Shown here piece after piece: positions 48,238-56,355 of a stretch of DNA of 64,000 nucleotides (positions within the stretch are counted from its first letter, which is position 1; each line of letters starts with the position of its first letter). The notes beneath the pieces were generated by a model. The model saw nothing but the letters and a program-made list of their open reading frames with translations. It did not search any database and had not been told where the DNA came from. Both the position numbers and the translations under genes were made by a program. Source of the DNA: Halomarina litorea (GTDB lineage: Archaea > Halobacteriota > Halobacteria > Halobacteriales > Haloarculaceae). Location of the stretch: the NCBI RefSeq assembly GCF_024227715.1, contig NZ_CP100448.1, positions 2,067,655-2,131,654 on the forward strand. The letters are read 5' to 3'.

Positions 48238-49875
48238 TCAGAGGATTCCGCCGTCGTCGGAGTCGTCGTCCTCGCCCGAGGAGTTCGTCACCGACCCGAC
48301 AGTGTCGTCCACCGTCTCCGACGCGCCGTCGACTACGGTCTCCACCGTGTCACCCGCGTCGGGGGTCGGCGTGGCAGTCGGTGTGGCTGTCGGCGTTGCG
48401 GTTGGCGTCGCGGTCGGTGTCGCCGTAGCCGTCGGAGTCGCAGTTTGTGTGGCTGTGGCCGTCGGGGTCGGCTCCGGGGTCGCCGTCTCGGTCTGCTCGT
48501 CGGTCGATTCGTCGCCCGTGACCGTCTCGACCGTCGAACTGGTCGCGTCCGTGACGTCGCCGGTCGCGTTCGTCACGTCGTCGGTCGTCTCCGAGACGGT
48601 CTCCGTGGTAGCCCCCGTCGACTCCTCTATCGTGTCGGTCGCCCCGTCGGTCGTGTTCTCGACGGTGTCGGTCGTCCCGTCGACGGCCTCCGACGTGTCG
48701 TTGGTCACCTCGTCGGTCGTCTCCGAGACGGTCTCCGTGGTGTCGTCGACCGCCTCCGTCGTCTCGTTCACCGTCTCGTCGGCCGCGTCGGTCGTGTCGT
48801 CGACCGTCTCGTCGACGGTGTCCGTCGCCCCGTCGGTGGTGTTCGTCACCGTGTTCGCCGCCTCGTCGACCGTGTCCGTGGTGTCGTTCACCGTGTCGTC
48901 GACGGTCCCGGTGGTGTCGTTGACGAGGTCCGCCGTCTCGTCGGGGGCGCTCGTCGGGTCCTCGGTGGTGTTCTCGACGGCGTCGGTCGTGTCGTCGACG
49001 GTGTCTCCCACCGTGTCGGTGGTGTCGTTCACCGTGTCGCGCACGGTGTCTGTGGTGTCGTTGACCGTATCACCAACCGTGTCCGTCGTGTCGTTCACCG
49101 CGTCCCCGACGGTCCCGGTGGTGTCGTTGACCGCGTCCCCGACGGTCCCGGTGGTGTCGTTCACCGTATCGCGCACGGTGTCAGTGGTGTTGTCGACGAG
49201 GTCCGTCGTGTCGTTGACTGTCCCGTTGACGAGGTCCGTCGTGTCGTTCACCACGTCACCCACGTCGCCGGTGACGTTCTCGACCGGCGCGGTCACCTCG
49301 TCGATGGGGTCGGCGGTGCCGTTCTCGGCAGCGGGGGCGAGCAACTGCTCGACGATGATGCGCGGCACCTGGTCGGGCGGGATGACGAGCGTGATGGAGT
49401 CGGCCGTCGCCTCCTCGAAGGCGAGGTCGATGCCCCCGCCGCGGATGGACCCCGTGGAGATGGTGGCGTCCTCGATGCGGAGGCGGACGCGGTCGGGACC
49501 GGCCGACTCCACGCAGAGCGTCGAGGACTCGATGCGCTCGGCGGCGATGGAGAACGTCCCCTCGGTCGTGACGGGTTTGGACTGCTCGGCGGCGGCCCGG
49601 ATGAACAGGTTCGACGCCTCCTGCCGGTAGGCGTCCATCTCCACGTCACTGAGTGGAACCGCGGGGAAACAGCCGAACGCCTCCCGGAGGTCGAGCACCG
49701 ACTCGTTCCCCGATCCCTCGTCCGTCCCGTTGTCCGACCCGTCGTTCGCCGCGCCGTCCGGCGGTACCTCCTGAGCTGTCGGCGCGGGCTGGGGCTGTGC
49801 CGCCGCCGGGACGGACGCGACGAGCAACACCCCGACGACCACGACGACACCGATGGCGGTGATGTGGGAACTCAC
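48238..49875 (-). CDS. Secreted protein with 11-residue N-glycosylation-rich repeats
   Basis: This protein of 545 residues begins with a Sec signal peptide (about 1-27, VVVVVGVLLVASVPAAAQ). A folded N-terminal domain (about 60-185) follows, with two cysteines (70 and 121). Then comes a long repeat region (about 198-450) built on an 11-residue unit like VNDTTDTVGDT, with N-x-T sequons in most units. A Pro/Thr/Ala tract (466-505, TPTATP units) and an acidic tail ending DDGGIL close it. No PGF-CTERM anchor is seen. The 11-mer spacing recalls LEA-type or stalk helices, but the composition is Thr/Val/Asp. I infer an extended, heavily glycosylated surface or secreted protein. Confidence 0.75.
   Translation of the reverse strand: MSSHITAIGVVVVVGVLLVASVPAAAQPQPAPTAQEVPPDGAANDGSDNGTDEGSGNESVLDLREAFGCFPAVPLSDVEMDAYRQEASNLFIRAAAEQSKPVTTEGTFSIAAERIESSTLCVESAGPDRVRLRIEDATISTGSIRGGGIDLAFEEATADSITLVIPPDQVPRIIVEQLLAPAAENGTADPIDEVTAPVENVTGDVGDVVNDTTDLVNGTVNDTTDLVDNTTDTVRDTVNDTTGTVGDAVNDTTGTVGDAVNDTTDTVGDTVNDTTDTVRDTVNDTTDTVGDTVDDTTDAVENTTEDPTSAPDETADLVNDTTGTVDDTVNDTTDTVDEAANTVTNTTDGATDTVDETVDDTTDAADETVNETTEAVDDTTETVSETTDEVTNDTSEAVDGTTDTVENTTDGATDTIEESTGATTETVSETTDDVTNATGDVTDATSSTVETVTGDESTDEQTETATPEPTPTATATQTATPTATATPTATPTATPTATPTATPTPDAGDTVETVVDGASETVDDTVGSVTNSSGEDDDSDDGGIL
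48361..48480 (-). repeat. TPTATP low-complexity coding repeat
   Basis: Residues 466-505 of the secreted repeat protein are encoded by a run of short Thr-Pro-Thr-Ala units. In DNA it appears on the plus strand as imperfect ggtgtggctgtcggcgttgc-like copies. It probably forms a stiff, O-glycosylated stalk between the 11-mer region and the tail, and it is prone to slippage. Confidence 0.7.
48526..49284 (-). repeat. 33-bp tandem coding repeat
   Basis: This tract encodes residues 198-450 of the secreted protein as tandem 11-codon units. Copies in the 5' half (about 49000-49250) are close in sequence, with gtgtcgttcaccgtgtc recurring every 33 bases. Copies further 3' diverge and change spacing, pointing to older duplications there and recent homogenisation near the N-terminal side. 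Confidence 0.75.
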
Positions 49876-50010
49876 GGCTCTCTATCCATGACACCACGTG
49901 ACGGTGCATGGCGATTGCGTGAGGTATGACCGGGTATTTATATCCGTCACTGACGACCCCGAAGGATTAGCCACCACAGTGATACCGCGAACCGACAGAA
50001 TTGTGATAGC

Positions 50011-50664
50011 ATGCGGTATGTCACGATTTCCATCAGGCCCGAGAAGGGCGGTATCCACCCCGTCGGTACGCTCATCGCCCAGCACGACGGGGTCGTCCGT
50101 GAGAAACTCCTCCACGTCGACGCCCTCTTCAACGGCAACGGCGTGCTGTTCTACCGTCTCCGGGGCGACGTCGGGCCCCTCTGCGAGGAACTCGCCGACC
50201 ACCCGGACGTCATCGCCCACGACGTCATCGACACGCACGAGGGGGCCACGGACCTCTACATCTACGTTCGCCCGGGGTCGCCCGCCGGGACGCTGATGTA
50301 CGTCGCCCAGAAGTACGCCCTCATCATCGACACCCCGCTCGAGTACACCGACGACGGCCGACTGCTCGTCACCGTCGCGGGGACGCAGGCCAACCTCCGG
50401 CAGGCCTACGAGGAGTTCCCCGACAGCGTCGACGTCTCCATCGAGCAGGCGGGCGACTACGCGCCCGGCGAGGACAAACTGCTCTCCGCGCTCACCGACC
50501 GACAGCGGGAGGTCCTCCAGACGGCGGTCGACATGGGCTACTACACCATCCCGCGCGAGGCGACGCACAACGACATCGCCGCACAGCTCGGCGTCGCGTC
50601 GAGCACCATCGACGAGCACCTCAGAAAAGCGGAATCGCGTCTGTTCACCGGACTGCTCGGCTGA
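50011..50664 (+). CDS. HTH_10 (bacterio-opsin activator-type) regulator
   Basis: This regulator of 217 residues has an N-terminal half with alternating strands and helices (RYVTISIRPEKGGIHPVG, FYRLRGDVGPLCEELADH) and a C-terminal HTH_10 with LTDRQREVLQTAVDMGYYTI and NDIAAQLGVASSTIDEHLRK. It diverges from the repeat protein gene, and the 135-base gap holds an AT-rich gtatttatatcc at 49932-49943 that could serve either side. Its N-terminal half is better conserved in type than those of the two other HTH_10 genes in the window. Confidence 0.87.
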   Translation: MRYVTISIRPEKGGIHPVGTLIAQHDGVVREKLLHVDALFNGNGVLFYRLRGDVGPLCEELADHPDVIAHDVIDTHEGATDLYIYVRPGSPAGTLMYVAQKYALIIDTPLEYTDDGRLLVTVAGTQANLRQAYEEFPDSVDVSIEQAGDYAPGEDKLLSALTDRQREVLQTAVDMGYYTIPREATHNDIAAQLGVASSTIDEHLRKAESRLFTGLLG

Positions 50665-50679
50665 CGGGGAGGCGTCGGC

Positions 50680-51147
50680 TCAGTCGTCCGCCGCCGCTCC
50701 GTCGTTCGTCGTCGCGCTCCCGTCCGTCGCAGTCGCGCCCGCCGATTCCTCTCGCGGTGGTTCCCACGCGACGCAGAGCGACCCGCCGAGGATGCCGACG
50801 AGCGTCCCGACGACGAAGCCGCCCAGCGCCCCGAAGATGGAGATGATGGCGACCAGTATCCCCGCCGCGCCGAAGAAGCCCGCGAACTGTGGCTGGTAGA
50901 GGGCGAACACCCCCGACAGCACCACGAACACGGCGAAGATGAGGCCGACGAACGCGAAGTCCGTCGGCACCAGCGCGAACTTCAACGCGAGGTCGAGCGG
51001 GATGATGGCGATGATCAGTCCCGAGAGGACGAGCAGCGAACCCCCCCAGAACGGCCGCTGGCGCTTCCACGCCCCGAACCGCGAGCGGTAGTTCGAGACG
51101 GACTGGACGGCCCGGTTGTCGCCGATGGTGTCGGAGATGGTACTCAT
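50680..51147 (-). CDS. DUF6114-type membrane protein
   Basis: This membrane protein of 155 residues has four helices between about 33 and 125, opening with RQRPFWGGSLLVLSGLIIAI, a pattern typical of DUF6114. The tail of 30 residues is Ala/Thr/Asp-rich. It starts one base after the stop of the DUF6230 gene, and the pair is known to occur together in actinobacteria and haloarchaea. The function is unknown; a complex in the cell envelope is a reasonable guess. Confidence 0.8.
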   Translation of the reverse strand: MSTISDTIGDNRAVQSVSNYRSRFGAWKRQRPFWGGSLLVLSGLIIAIIPLDLALKFALVPTDFAFVGLIFAVFVVLSGVFALYQPQFAGFFGAAGILVAIISIFGALGGFVVGTLVGILGGSLCVAWEPPREESAGATATDGSATTNDGAAADD

Positions 51148-51148
51148 G

Positions 51149-51766
51149 TCAGGACCCGTTGGATGCGGCGCAGGCCGCCTGCGGGAAGTCGGCGCGCTGT
51201 TCGGGGTTGACCGTGGTGGTGACCTCGGTTCCCGGCAGCGTGATGGACTGGACGAACTGGCTCTGTGCCTTGATCTTCGCGTCGGCGATGACGACGCTCG
51301 GCGAGGTGATACTCAGGGCGTCCTGCACGCTCGCGCTGGGCGCGCCAGCCTCGATTCGCTGGCCGTTCTTGAAGGTGAGGTCCGCGCCGATGTACGTCGC
51401 CTTCTGGGTCAGGCCGGTGAACTCGGCCTTCTGGTCGGACTTCACCGACAGCCGGATGGTGTCACCACCCCCGGGCATCCCCTCCGGGATGGTGACGTCC
51501 TTGTAGAGGTGCAGACCCTTGATGTAGCCCGACTCGATCTGTGCGACCGTCGCCGGGTAGGCCGCACAGTCGCTGTTGTTCTCTATCGTCGCGTACTGGG
51601 TGAACCCCTGTCCCTGCAACTCGTCGAAGGTCACGGTGAACCCGCCGACGCCGGCCGTCGGGACGGCCACCGCCACTCCACCGAGGGCGATGGAGGCACC
51701 GACGCCGACCAGTAGCACGTTCGCCGCGAGGAACACGACCGCGAACCGCTTCTTGTCCAGTGGCAT
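51149..51766 (-). CDS. DUF6230-type secreted/membrane protein
   Basis: This protein of 205 residues has an N-terminal membrane segment (about 9-33, VVFLAANVLLVGVGASIAL) and a mainly beta exported domain. It includes GFTVTFDELQGQGFTQYATI, CAAYPATVAQIESGYIKGLHLYKDV and TYIGADLTFKNGQRIEAG. Two cysteines (about 72 and near the C-terminus) might form a disulfide. DUF6230 is usually followed by DUF6114, as here. The role is not known. Confidence 0.8.
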   Translation of the reverse strand: MPLDKKRFAVVFLAANVLLVGVGASIALGGVAVAVPTAGVGGFTVTFDELQGQGFTQYATIENNSDCAAYPATVAQIESGYIKGLHLYKDVTIPEGMPGGGDTIRLSVKSDQKAEFTGLTQKATYIGADLTFKNGQRIEAGAPSASVQDALSITSPSVVIADAKIKAQSQFVQSITLPGTEVTTTVNPEQRADFPQAACAASNGS

Positions 51767-51821
51767 GGTCTACCGTGAATGATTCCCCAGAGCACGGTAA
51801 CGCTTCACGGGGCTATTCCCG

Positions 51822-51859
51822 GTGGTTTAAGTTGTCGCCCACACAACTAAATTAACCAC
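51822..51859. promoter_or_regulatory. Long imperfect palindrome upstream of DUF6230
   Basis: Arms gtggtttaagttgt (51822-51835) and acaactaaattaaccac (51843-51859) pair over 13-14 positions with a short bulge around a seven-base loop. On the minus strand it lies just after the stop of the gene at 51886-52197 and about 55-95 bases before the DUF6230 start. It could be a terminator for the former or an operator for the latter. Confidence 0.5.
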
Positions 51860-51885
51860 ACAGTCATGTATTCAGAATAGTTCAG

Positions 51886-52197
51886 TTACGACGACGTCAG
51901 CCCCCACTCCTCGTCGGTCAGTCGTTCGCTGTGGACGGTCTCGCCGTCACCGAGGACCGACACGTCGAACGCCCCGTCGACTCGCTGGGTCTGGAGTTGC
52001 ATCGTCGTCACGTCCGCCTGGAAGGTGTGTTCGCGTTCCGAGGGCGCGTCGCCCTCGCGGTCCACGGTCAGGCCGTGGTCCTCGTAGGGGATGCGGGCAG
52101 ACTCCGCGAGCGTCCCCTCCTCGTTGTACACGTCGGCGGTGATGTCCTCGCCCGTCTCCGTCTCCGCGACGACCAGTCGGTAGGTTCGCAGTGCCAT
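51886..52197 (-). CDS. Small acidic protein, hypothetical
   Basis: This protein of 103 residues begins MALRTYRLVVAETETGED and consists of alternating strands (TADVYNEEGTLAESARIPYE, HTFQADVTTMQLQTQRVDG, DVSVLGDGETVHSERL). It looks like a small cytoplasmic beta protein. The frame extends 15 codons upstream of 52197 into basic residues and is not used. No family is recognised. It diverges from cofD. Confidence 0.65.
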   Translation of the reverse strand: MALRTYRLVVAETETGEDITADVYNEEGTLAESARIPYEDHGLTVDREGDAPSEREHTFQADVTTMQLQTQRVDGAFDVSVLGDGETVHSERLTDEEWGLTSS

Positions 52198-52286
52198 GCA
52201 CGCCGGGACTCGCGTCCGACGGGTAGTTCTGTGGCCTGCCACGGCCGACAGTCAGATACAAACCCACCACGACGAAATCACCTCCA

Positions 52287-53282
52287 ATGACGACGTTCCT
52301 CGCCGGAGGGACGGGGACACCGAAACTGCTCGCGGGGGCGAGCGAGGTGTTCCCGCCCACCGGGACGACGGTGGTGGGCAACACGGGCGACGACGTGGAA
52401 CTGGGAGGGCACCTCGTTTCGCCGGATCTCGATACGATCCTGTTCATGGACGGCGGCGTCCTCGACCGGGAGACGTGGTGGGGCATCGCCGACGACGGGG
52501 GCACGACCCACGAGGAACTCCGCCGCCTCGCCGAGGAGGTCGGACTCGGCGTCGGCCCGCGCTACCTGCCGGAGGACGCACAGACCGCGGGCCGCGACAT
52601 CGCCCGCTGGCGGCGCTTCTCCGGCGTCGGCGAGTTCATGTACATCGGCGACCGCGACCGGGCGGTCCACATCACCCGGACGAGCCTCGTAGACGAGGGA
52701 CACACGCTGACCGAGGCCACCCGGACGCTCGCCGACGCCTTCGGCCTCGACCGCGACCTCCTGCCGATGAGCGACGACCCCGTCGCCACCATCGTCCACA
52801 CCCCCGAGGGGCCCATGCACTTCCAGGAGTGGTGGGTCGCCCGCGGCGGCGAACCCGCAGTCGAGGACGTGGAGTTCCGGGGCGCGGACGACGCCACCCC
52901 CACGGAGGCCGTCCTCGCTTCCCTCGCGGACCCCGTCGTCGTCGGTCCCTCGAACCCCGTGACGAGCATCGGGCCGATGACCGCCATGGACGAGTTCCGG
53001 GCCGCCCTCGACGACACCGCAGTCGTCGCCGTCTCGCCGTTCGTGGGCGACCGGGTGTTCTCGGGACCCGCCGCGAAACTCATGGAGGCGACCGGTCACG
53101 AGGCGTCGACGGCGGGCGTCGCCGAGGCGTACCCCTTCGCCGACGCCTTCGTCCTCGACGAGGACGATCCGACCGACCTCGACCGACCCATCGTCCGCAC
53201 CGACACCGCCCTCGACAACGGCGAGGACTCCGAACGCGTGGCGCGGGCCGTCGCGGGCGCACTGGAGGTCGTCGCGCGATGA
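52287..53282 (+). CDS. cofD: 2-phospho-L-lactate transferase (F420 biosynthesis)
   Basis: This enzyme joins the lactyl-2-phospho or related unit to the deazaflavin Fo, making F420-0. The 331 residues start [17 protein letters not shown], the nucleotide-binding loop of the CofD family, followed by [19 protein letters not shown] and [18 protein letters not shown] near residue 215 is also characteristic. It leads a tightly packed operon: its TGA overlaps the ATG of the next gene. A start ATG at 52287 lies 90 bases from the divergent gene. Confidence 0.95.
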   Translation: MTTFLAGGTGTPKLLAGASEVFPPTGTTVVGNTGDDVELGGHLVSPDLDTILFMDGGVLDRETWWGIADDGGTTHEELRRLAEEVGLGVGPRYLPEDAQTAGRDIARWRRFSGVGEFMYIGDRDRAVHITRTSLVDEGHTLTEATRTLADAFGLDRDLLPMSDDPVATIVHTPEGPMHFQEWWVARGGEPAVEDVEFRGADDATPTEAVLASLADPVVVGPSNPVTSIGPMTAMDEFRAALDDTAVVAVSPFVGDRVFSGPAAKLMEATGHEASTAGVAEAYPFADAFVLDEDDPTDLDRPIVRTDTALDNGEDSERVARAVAGALEVVAR

Positions 53283-54067
53283 GCGGGGTCGATTTCTCGC
53301 CGCGCGTCGCCCTCGCCAGTCTCTCGGGCGCCGCGGACGCCGCGTGGGCGCGCGCCGCGAGCGAGTACGCGGGGTGTGCGTTCCTCGGCGGCCTCTCCCT
53401 CGACGGTCCGACCCGCGAGGCCGCACGCGCACTCGTCGCCCGCGACCGCGACGAGTTCCTCCCCGAGGACCCCGTCGCGTTCGTCGACGCGCAACTGACC
53501 GCGGCCGACGACCTCCCGATGACCCTCGGGGTGAACGTCCGCACGACGACGCTCGCGCCACTCCGCGACGTCGCCCGTGTCTGTGACGACCACGACGCCC
53601 TCCTCGAGGTGAACGCCCACTGCCGACAGGACGAGATGTGCGCGGCGGGCGCGGGCGAGACCCTCCTCCGGGACACAGACCAACTCTGCGAACAGGTCGC
53701 CGCCGCCAGCGAGGCGGGCGCGACGGTGAGCGTGAAGGTCCGCGCCGAAGTCGAGGGCGTCGACCTCCCCGCCCTCGCCCGGCGACTGGACGACGCGGGC
53801 GCGAGCGTCCTCCACGTGGACGCGATGGACTCGGAGTGGACAGTCAGTGACATCGTGGAGGCGTTCGACGGGTTCGTCGTCGCCAACAACGGCGTCCGCG
53901 ACCGCGCGACCGTCCGGGAGTACCTCGCCCACGGCGCGGACGCGGTGAGCGTCGGGCGGCCGAGCGACGACCCGCGCGTCCTCTCGCGCGTGCGAGAGGC
54001 GGCCGACGACTGGTTCGCGGAGCGCGCCGACGGGGAGAACGAAGGGGGGCCGAGGGCGACCCGATGA
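53279..54067 (+). CDS. Dihydrouridine synthase-like TIM-barrel protein
   Basis: This protein of 262 residues looks like a flavin TIM barrel of the dihydroorotate dehydrogenase/tRNA-dihydrouridine synthase type. [37 protein letters not shown] (with the conserved Cys), VSVKVRAEV, and [18 protein letters not shown] followed by [10 protein letters not shown] with the phosphate-binding loops are seen. It is shorter than true Dus proteins and lacks their C-terminal RNA-binding helices. Overlapping ATGA junctions on both sides place it in the cofD operon, which suggests cofactor metabolism rather than tRNA modification. Confidence 0.7.
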   Translation: MSGVDFSPRVALASLSGAADAAWARAASEYAGCAFLGGLSLDGPTREAARALVARDRDEFLPEDPVAFVDAQLTAADDLPMTLGVNVRTTTLAPLRDVARVCDDHDALLEVNAHCRQDEMCAAGAGETLLRDTDQLCEQVAAASEAGATVSVKVRAEVEGVDLPALARRLDDAGASVLHVDAMDSEWTVSDIVEAFDGFVVANNGVRDRATVREYLAHGADAVSVGRPSDDPRVLSRVREAADDWFAERADGENEGGPRATR

Positions 54068-54903
54068 GTCGCCGGAGCCACGCCCAGCACGCGGAACTCG
54101 CCCTCCTGCTGGAGGTGACGGGGACGCCGAAACCTGGCAACGTGGACCGCCAGCGCGACCACGACGACCTGCGCTTCGAGCACTTCGTGGCCGGCGCGGT
54201 GGGGAGCGCCCCCGGCCTGCGCCTCGCGGCGGGGAACGCCTCCCTCGGCCTCGCCTTCGAGCGCGGGGTGTTCGGCATGGCGGACCAGACCGCCGGCAAC
54301 ACGCAGTTCGGCGCATTACTGCTGCTGGTCCCCCTCGTCCGGGCGGCGAGTCGCGGGTCGCTCGACCGAGAGGGCGTCGAACGGGTCGTCGAGTCCACCA
54401 CCGTCGCCGACGCCTGCGAGTTCTACCGCGCCTTCGAGCACGTCGACGTGGCCGTGAGCGACCCGCCCGGAGACCTCGCCGCCCTCGACGTGCGACGCGG
54501 GAGCGAGGCGATTCCGGCACTCCGGGGGCGCGGCCTGACCCTCTCGGACCTCATGGCCGAGAGCCGCGAGGTGGACGGCGTCGCCGAGGAGTGGGCGGCG
54601 GGCTTTCCCCGGACGTTCGAGGCCGCGGAGTGGATTCTCGACGACGAGAGACCCGTCCCGGACCGGGCCGCGCGAGCGTTCCTCCGACTGCTGGCCGACC
54701 GGCCGGACACGTTCGTCGAGAAACAGCGCGACGCGGCGACGGCCCGCGAGGCGACCGAACGGGCACGGGCAGCGCTCGCGGGGGAGACGGACCCCGAGGA
54801 ACTGGCCGAGGCGTTCGTCGCCGAGGGCGTCAACCCCGGCACGACGGCTGATCTGATCGCGGCGGCCCTCTACGTCGCCCTCGAACGGGGGCTGGCGGTA
54901 TGA
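54064..54903 (+). CDS. Triphosphoribosyl-dephospho-CoA synthase-like (CitG family)
   Basis: This protein of 279 residues matches the CitG/MdcB family. ELALLLEVTGTPKPGNVDRQ carries the hallmark PKPGNVDR, FEHFVAGAVGSAP follows, and NTQFGALLLLVPL gives the second conserved block. In bacteria CitG makes the prosthetic-group precursor of citrate lyase, but no citrate or malonate lyase genes are present here. Archaeal homologues cluster with coenzyme genes. Overlap with both neighbours implies a single polycistronic message with cofD. The real substrate is unknown. Confidence 0.8.
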   Translation: MSRRSHAQHAELALLLEVTGTPKPGNVDRQRDHDDLRFEHFVAGAVGSAPGLRLAAGNASLGLAFERGVFGMADQTAGNTQFGALLLLVPLVRAASRGSLDREGVERVVESTTVADACEFYRAFEHVDVAVSDPPGDLAALDVRRGSEAIPALRGRGLTLSDLMAESREVDGVAEEWAAGFPRTFEAAEWILDDERPVPDRAARAFLRLLADRPDTFVEKQRDAATAREATERARAALAGETDPEELAEAFVAEGVNPGTTADLIAAALYVALERGLAV

Positions 54904-55499
54904 CCGACGGCGAGTCGAACGCGCTCGCGGGGTGGCCCGTCGCGTTCGAGGGGGTCGTCGAGTCCGTCGTGACGACGCTCGGCCCGAACGGGCGCTGGAA
55001 CGTCGCCGCCCTCGGCTTGCACGCACCCGACGCTGACGGTCCCGCCACGGCGCGCACGTGGGGGCGCACCCGGACGTGGCGCAACTTCCGCGACCGCGGC
55101 GAGGGCTACGTCCAGTTCACGCGCGACCCGGTCGACTTCGTAGAGGCCGCGTGTTCGGTCCGCGAGGCGGACGACCCGGTGCTCCCGAGTGCCGACGCGT
55201 GGGCGCACGTCACCGTCGACTCCGTCGACTCGGGCGAGGACGGCGGGACGACGTGGGAGGAGTGGGCGCTCTCGCCGGTCGAATCGGGCATCGAGCGACG
55301 GGTCGTCCCCGTGACGAACCGGGCGCACGGGGCGGTGGTGGAAGCGACCGTCGCGGCCTCACGGCTCGACGTACCGAGGTACGACAGCGAAGAACTCCGC
55401 GAGCGCATCCGCTTTTTCGGGGAGGTCGTCGAACGGTGCGGCGGCGCGCGCCACCGCGCCGCGTGGGAGCGCTTCGAGGAACTGGTCGACTGGCGCTAG
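54900..55499 (+). CDS. DUF447-type putative flavin-binding protein
   Basis: This protein of 199 residues belongs to the DUF447 family, a split-barrel FMN-binding-like fold. WPVAFEGVVESVVTTLGPNG, WNVAALGLH, TWGRTRTWRNFRDRGEGYVQ and the C-terminal VERCGGARHRAAWERFEEL are conserved-looking blocks. Relatives in methylotrophs lie in tetrahydromethanopterin clusters, so a role in pterin or F420-type cofactor synthesis is plausible. It is last in the cofD operon, and its TAG overlaps the gvpO stop on the other strand. Confidence 0.8.
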   Translation: MTDGESNALAGWPVAFEGVVESVVTTLGPNGRWNVAALGLHAPDADGPATARTWGRTRTWRNFRDRGEGYVQFTRDPVDFVEAACSVREADDPVLPSADAWAHVTVDSVDSGEDGGTTWEEWALSPVESGIERRVVPVTNRAHGAVVEATVAASRLDVPRYDSEELRERIRFFGEVVERCGGARHRAAWERFEELVDWR

Positions 55500-56038
55500 A
55501 CGGCCTCGACGTCGGTGTCGGCCCGCCGGTAGCGGTCCAGTCGCCCGTAGCGCTGGAAGTTCCCCCCGTCGTCGAGGTACACCTCGTATCGCCCGAGGAT
55601 GTCCTCGGTGTCGGGGACCGCCGAGCGCTCGACCACCTCGACGACGGCCCGCCAGCCGTCGTCGCCGTCGGCCCCGATGGCCACGACGGCGTCGAGGGGG
55701 TGGCCGATGAGCGCCGTCGCGTTGGCGCGGACGGTGTCACGTATCTCGATGAGGCCGACGTCGCCGTCCGCGTCGCCGGACTCGTCGGTATCGGACTCGT
55801 CGGTATCGGACTCGTCGGTGTCCTCGTTCATGTCCTCACTCTCGCGCTCCTCGTCCGTGGAGCTATCGGTCCCGTCGGCGCCACCGGACTCGCTCGACTC
55901 CTCCGACCCGTCGGACTCGTCGTCGACGGTCGGGTCGTCCTCGTCGTGCTGGTGGCAGAGACCGTTCTCGCGGGCGGGACGGGAGCACCGCTCGCCGCCC
56001 TCCGTGAGCGCCCGACACTGCTCCGTGTCGTCGGCCAT
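55496..56038 (-). CDS. gvpO: Gas vesicle protein GvpO
   Basis: This protein of 180 residues is required for gas vesicle formation in Halobacterium. The conserved GvpO domain is C-terminal (about 100-175: ALIGHPLDAVVAIGADG, ILGRYEVYLDDGGNFQRY). The N-terminal 30 residues are unusual: CRALTEGGERCSRPARENGL followed by CHQH, a small Cys/His zinc-binding pattern. Between them lies an acidic linker with three DTDES units. It lies 23 bases after gvpA and should share its transcript. Confidence 0.92.
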   Translation of the reverse strand: MADDTEQCRALTEGGERCSRPARENGLCHQHDEDDPTVDDESDGSEESSESGGADGTDSSTDEERESEDMNEDTDESDTDESDTDESGDADGDVGLIEIRDTVRANATALIGHPLDAVVAIGADGDDGWRAVVEVVERSAVPDTEDILGRYEVYLDDGGNFQRYGRLDRYRRADTDVEAV

Positions 56039-56061
56039 CGCTCAGGCCGCCCGCGGTCGGC

Positions 56062-56355
56062 TCATTGTGCCGAGTGTTCGATTTCGGCCGCCCGCGGCGG
56101 GATGGCCTGCGTGCCAGTCTCGAGGTCCTGGAGGTCCTCCAGTTCCCCGGACTGGCTCGCTTGCTCGACCTTCGCGATCTGTTCCGCGTAGTGGATGAAC
56201 GTGTCGACCGACGCCGCCACGATACGGGCCTCCACGGTCAGAATCTCGATGCCGACCACCGAGACGCGGGCCCAGATGTCGATGACGATGCCTTTGTCGA
56301 GGATGCGGTCGAGTACCTCCGCCAGACTCGCCGTCCCCGGTGTCTGCTGTACCAT
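56062..56355 (-). CDS. gvpA: Gas vesicle structural protein GvpA
   Basis: This is the main wall protein of the gas vesicle, 97 residues. The highly conserved body is present: [40 protein letters not shown] and [16 protein letters not shown]. The C-terminal tail of about 28 residues (after KVEQA; ends AAEIEHSAQ) is longer than the 8-12 residues usual in haloarchaeal GvpA. GvpA self-assembles into ribs; its tail faces outward. It is transcribed with gvpO, divergently from gvpF. The frame continues 57 codons upstream but without family similarity. Confidence 0.96.
   Translation of the reverse strand: MVQQTPGTASLAEVLDRILDKGIVIDIWARVSVVGIEILTVEARIVAASVDTFIHYAEQIAKVEQASQSGELEDLQDLETGTQAIPPRAAEIEHSAQ

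Noticed and set aside
48361-49284. CRISPR-like or satellite array
   Set aside because: The 33-bp periodicity is in frame, encodes the protein repeats and has no unique spacers.
46196-49630. A plus-strand open frame of 1144 codons
   Set aside because: It runs antisense to the amidohydrolase, HD hydrolase and repeat protein genes. It is open only because those genes have high GC and few stop codons in the opposite frame, and its product has no domain.
53279-54067. Calling this a true tRNA-dihydrouridine synthase
   Set aside because: The RNA-binding C-terminal helices are absent and the operon context is cofactor synthesis, so only a Dus-like barrel is claimed.
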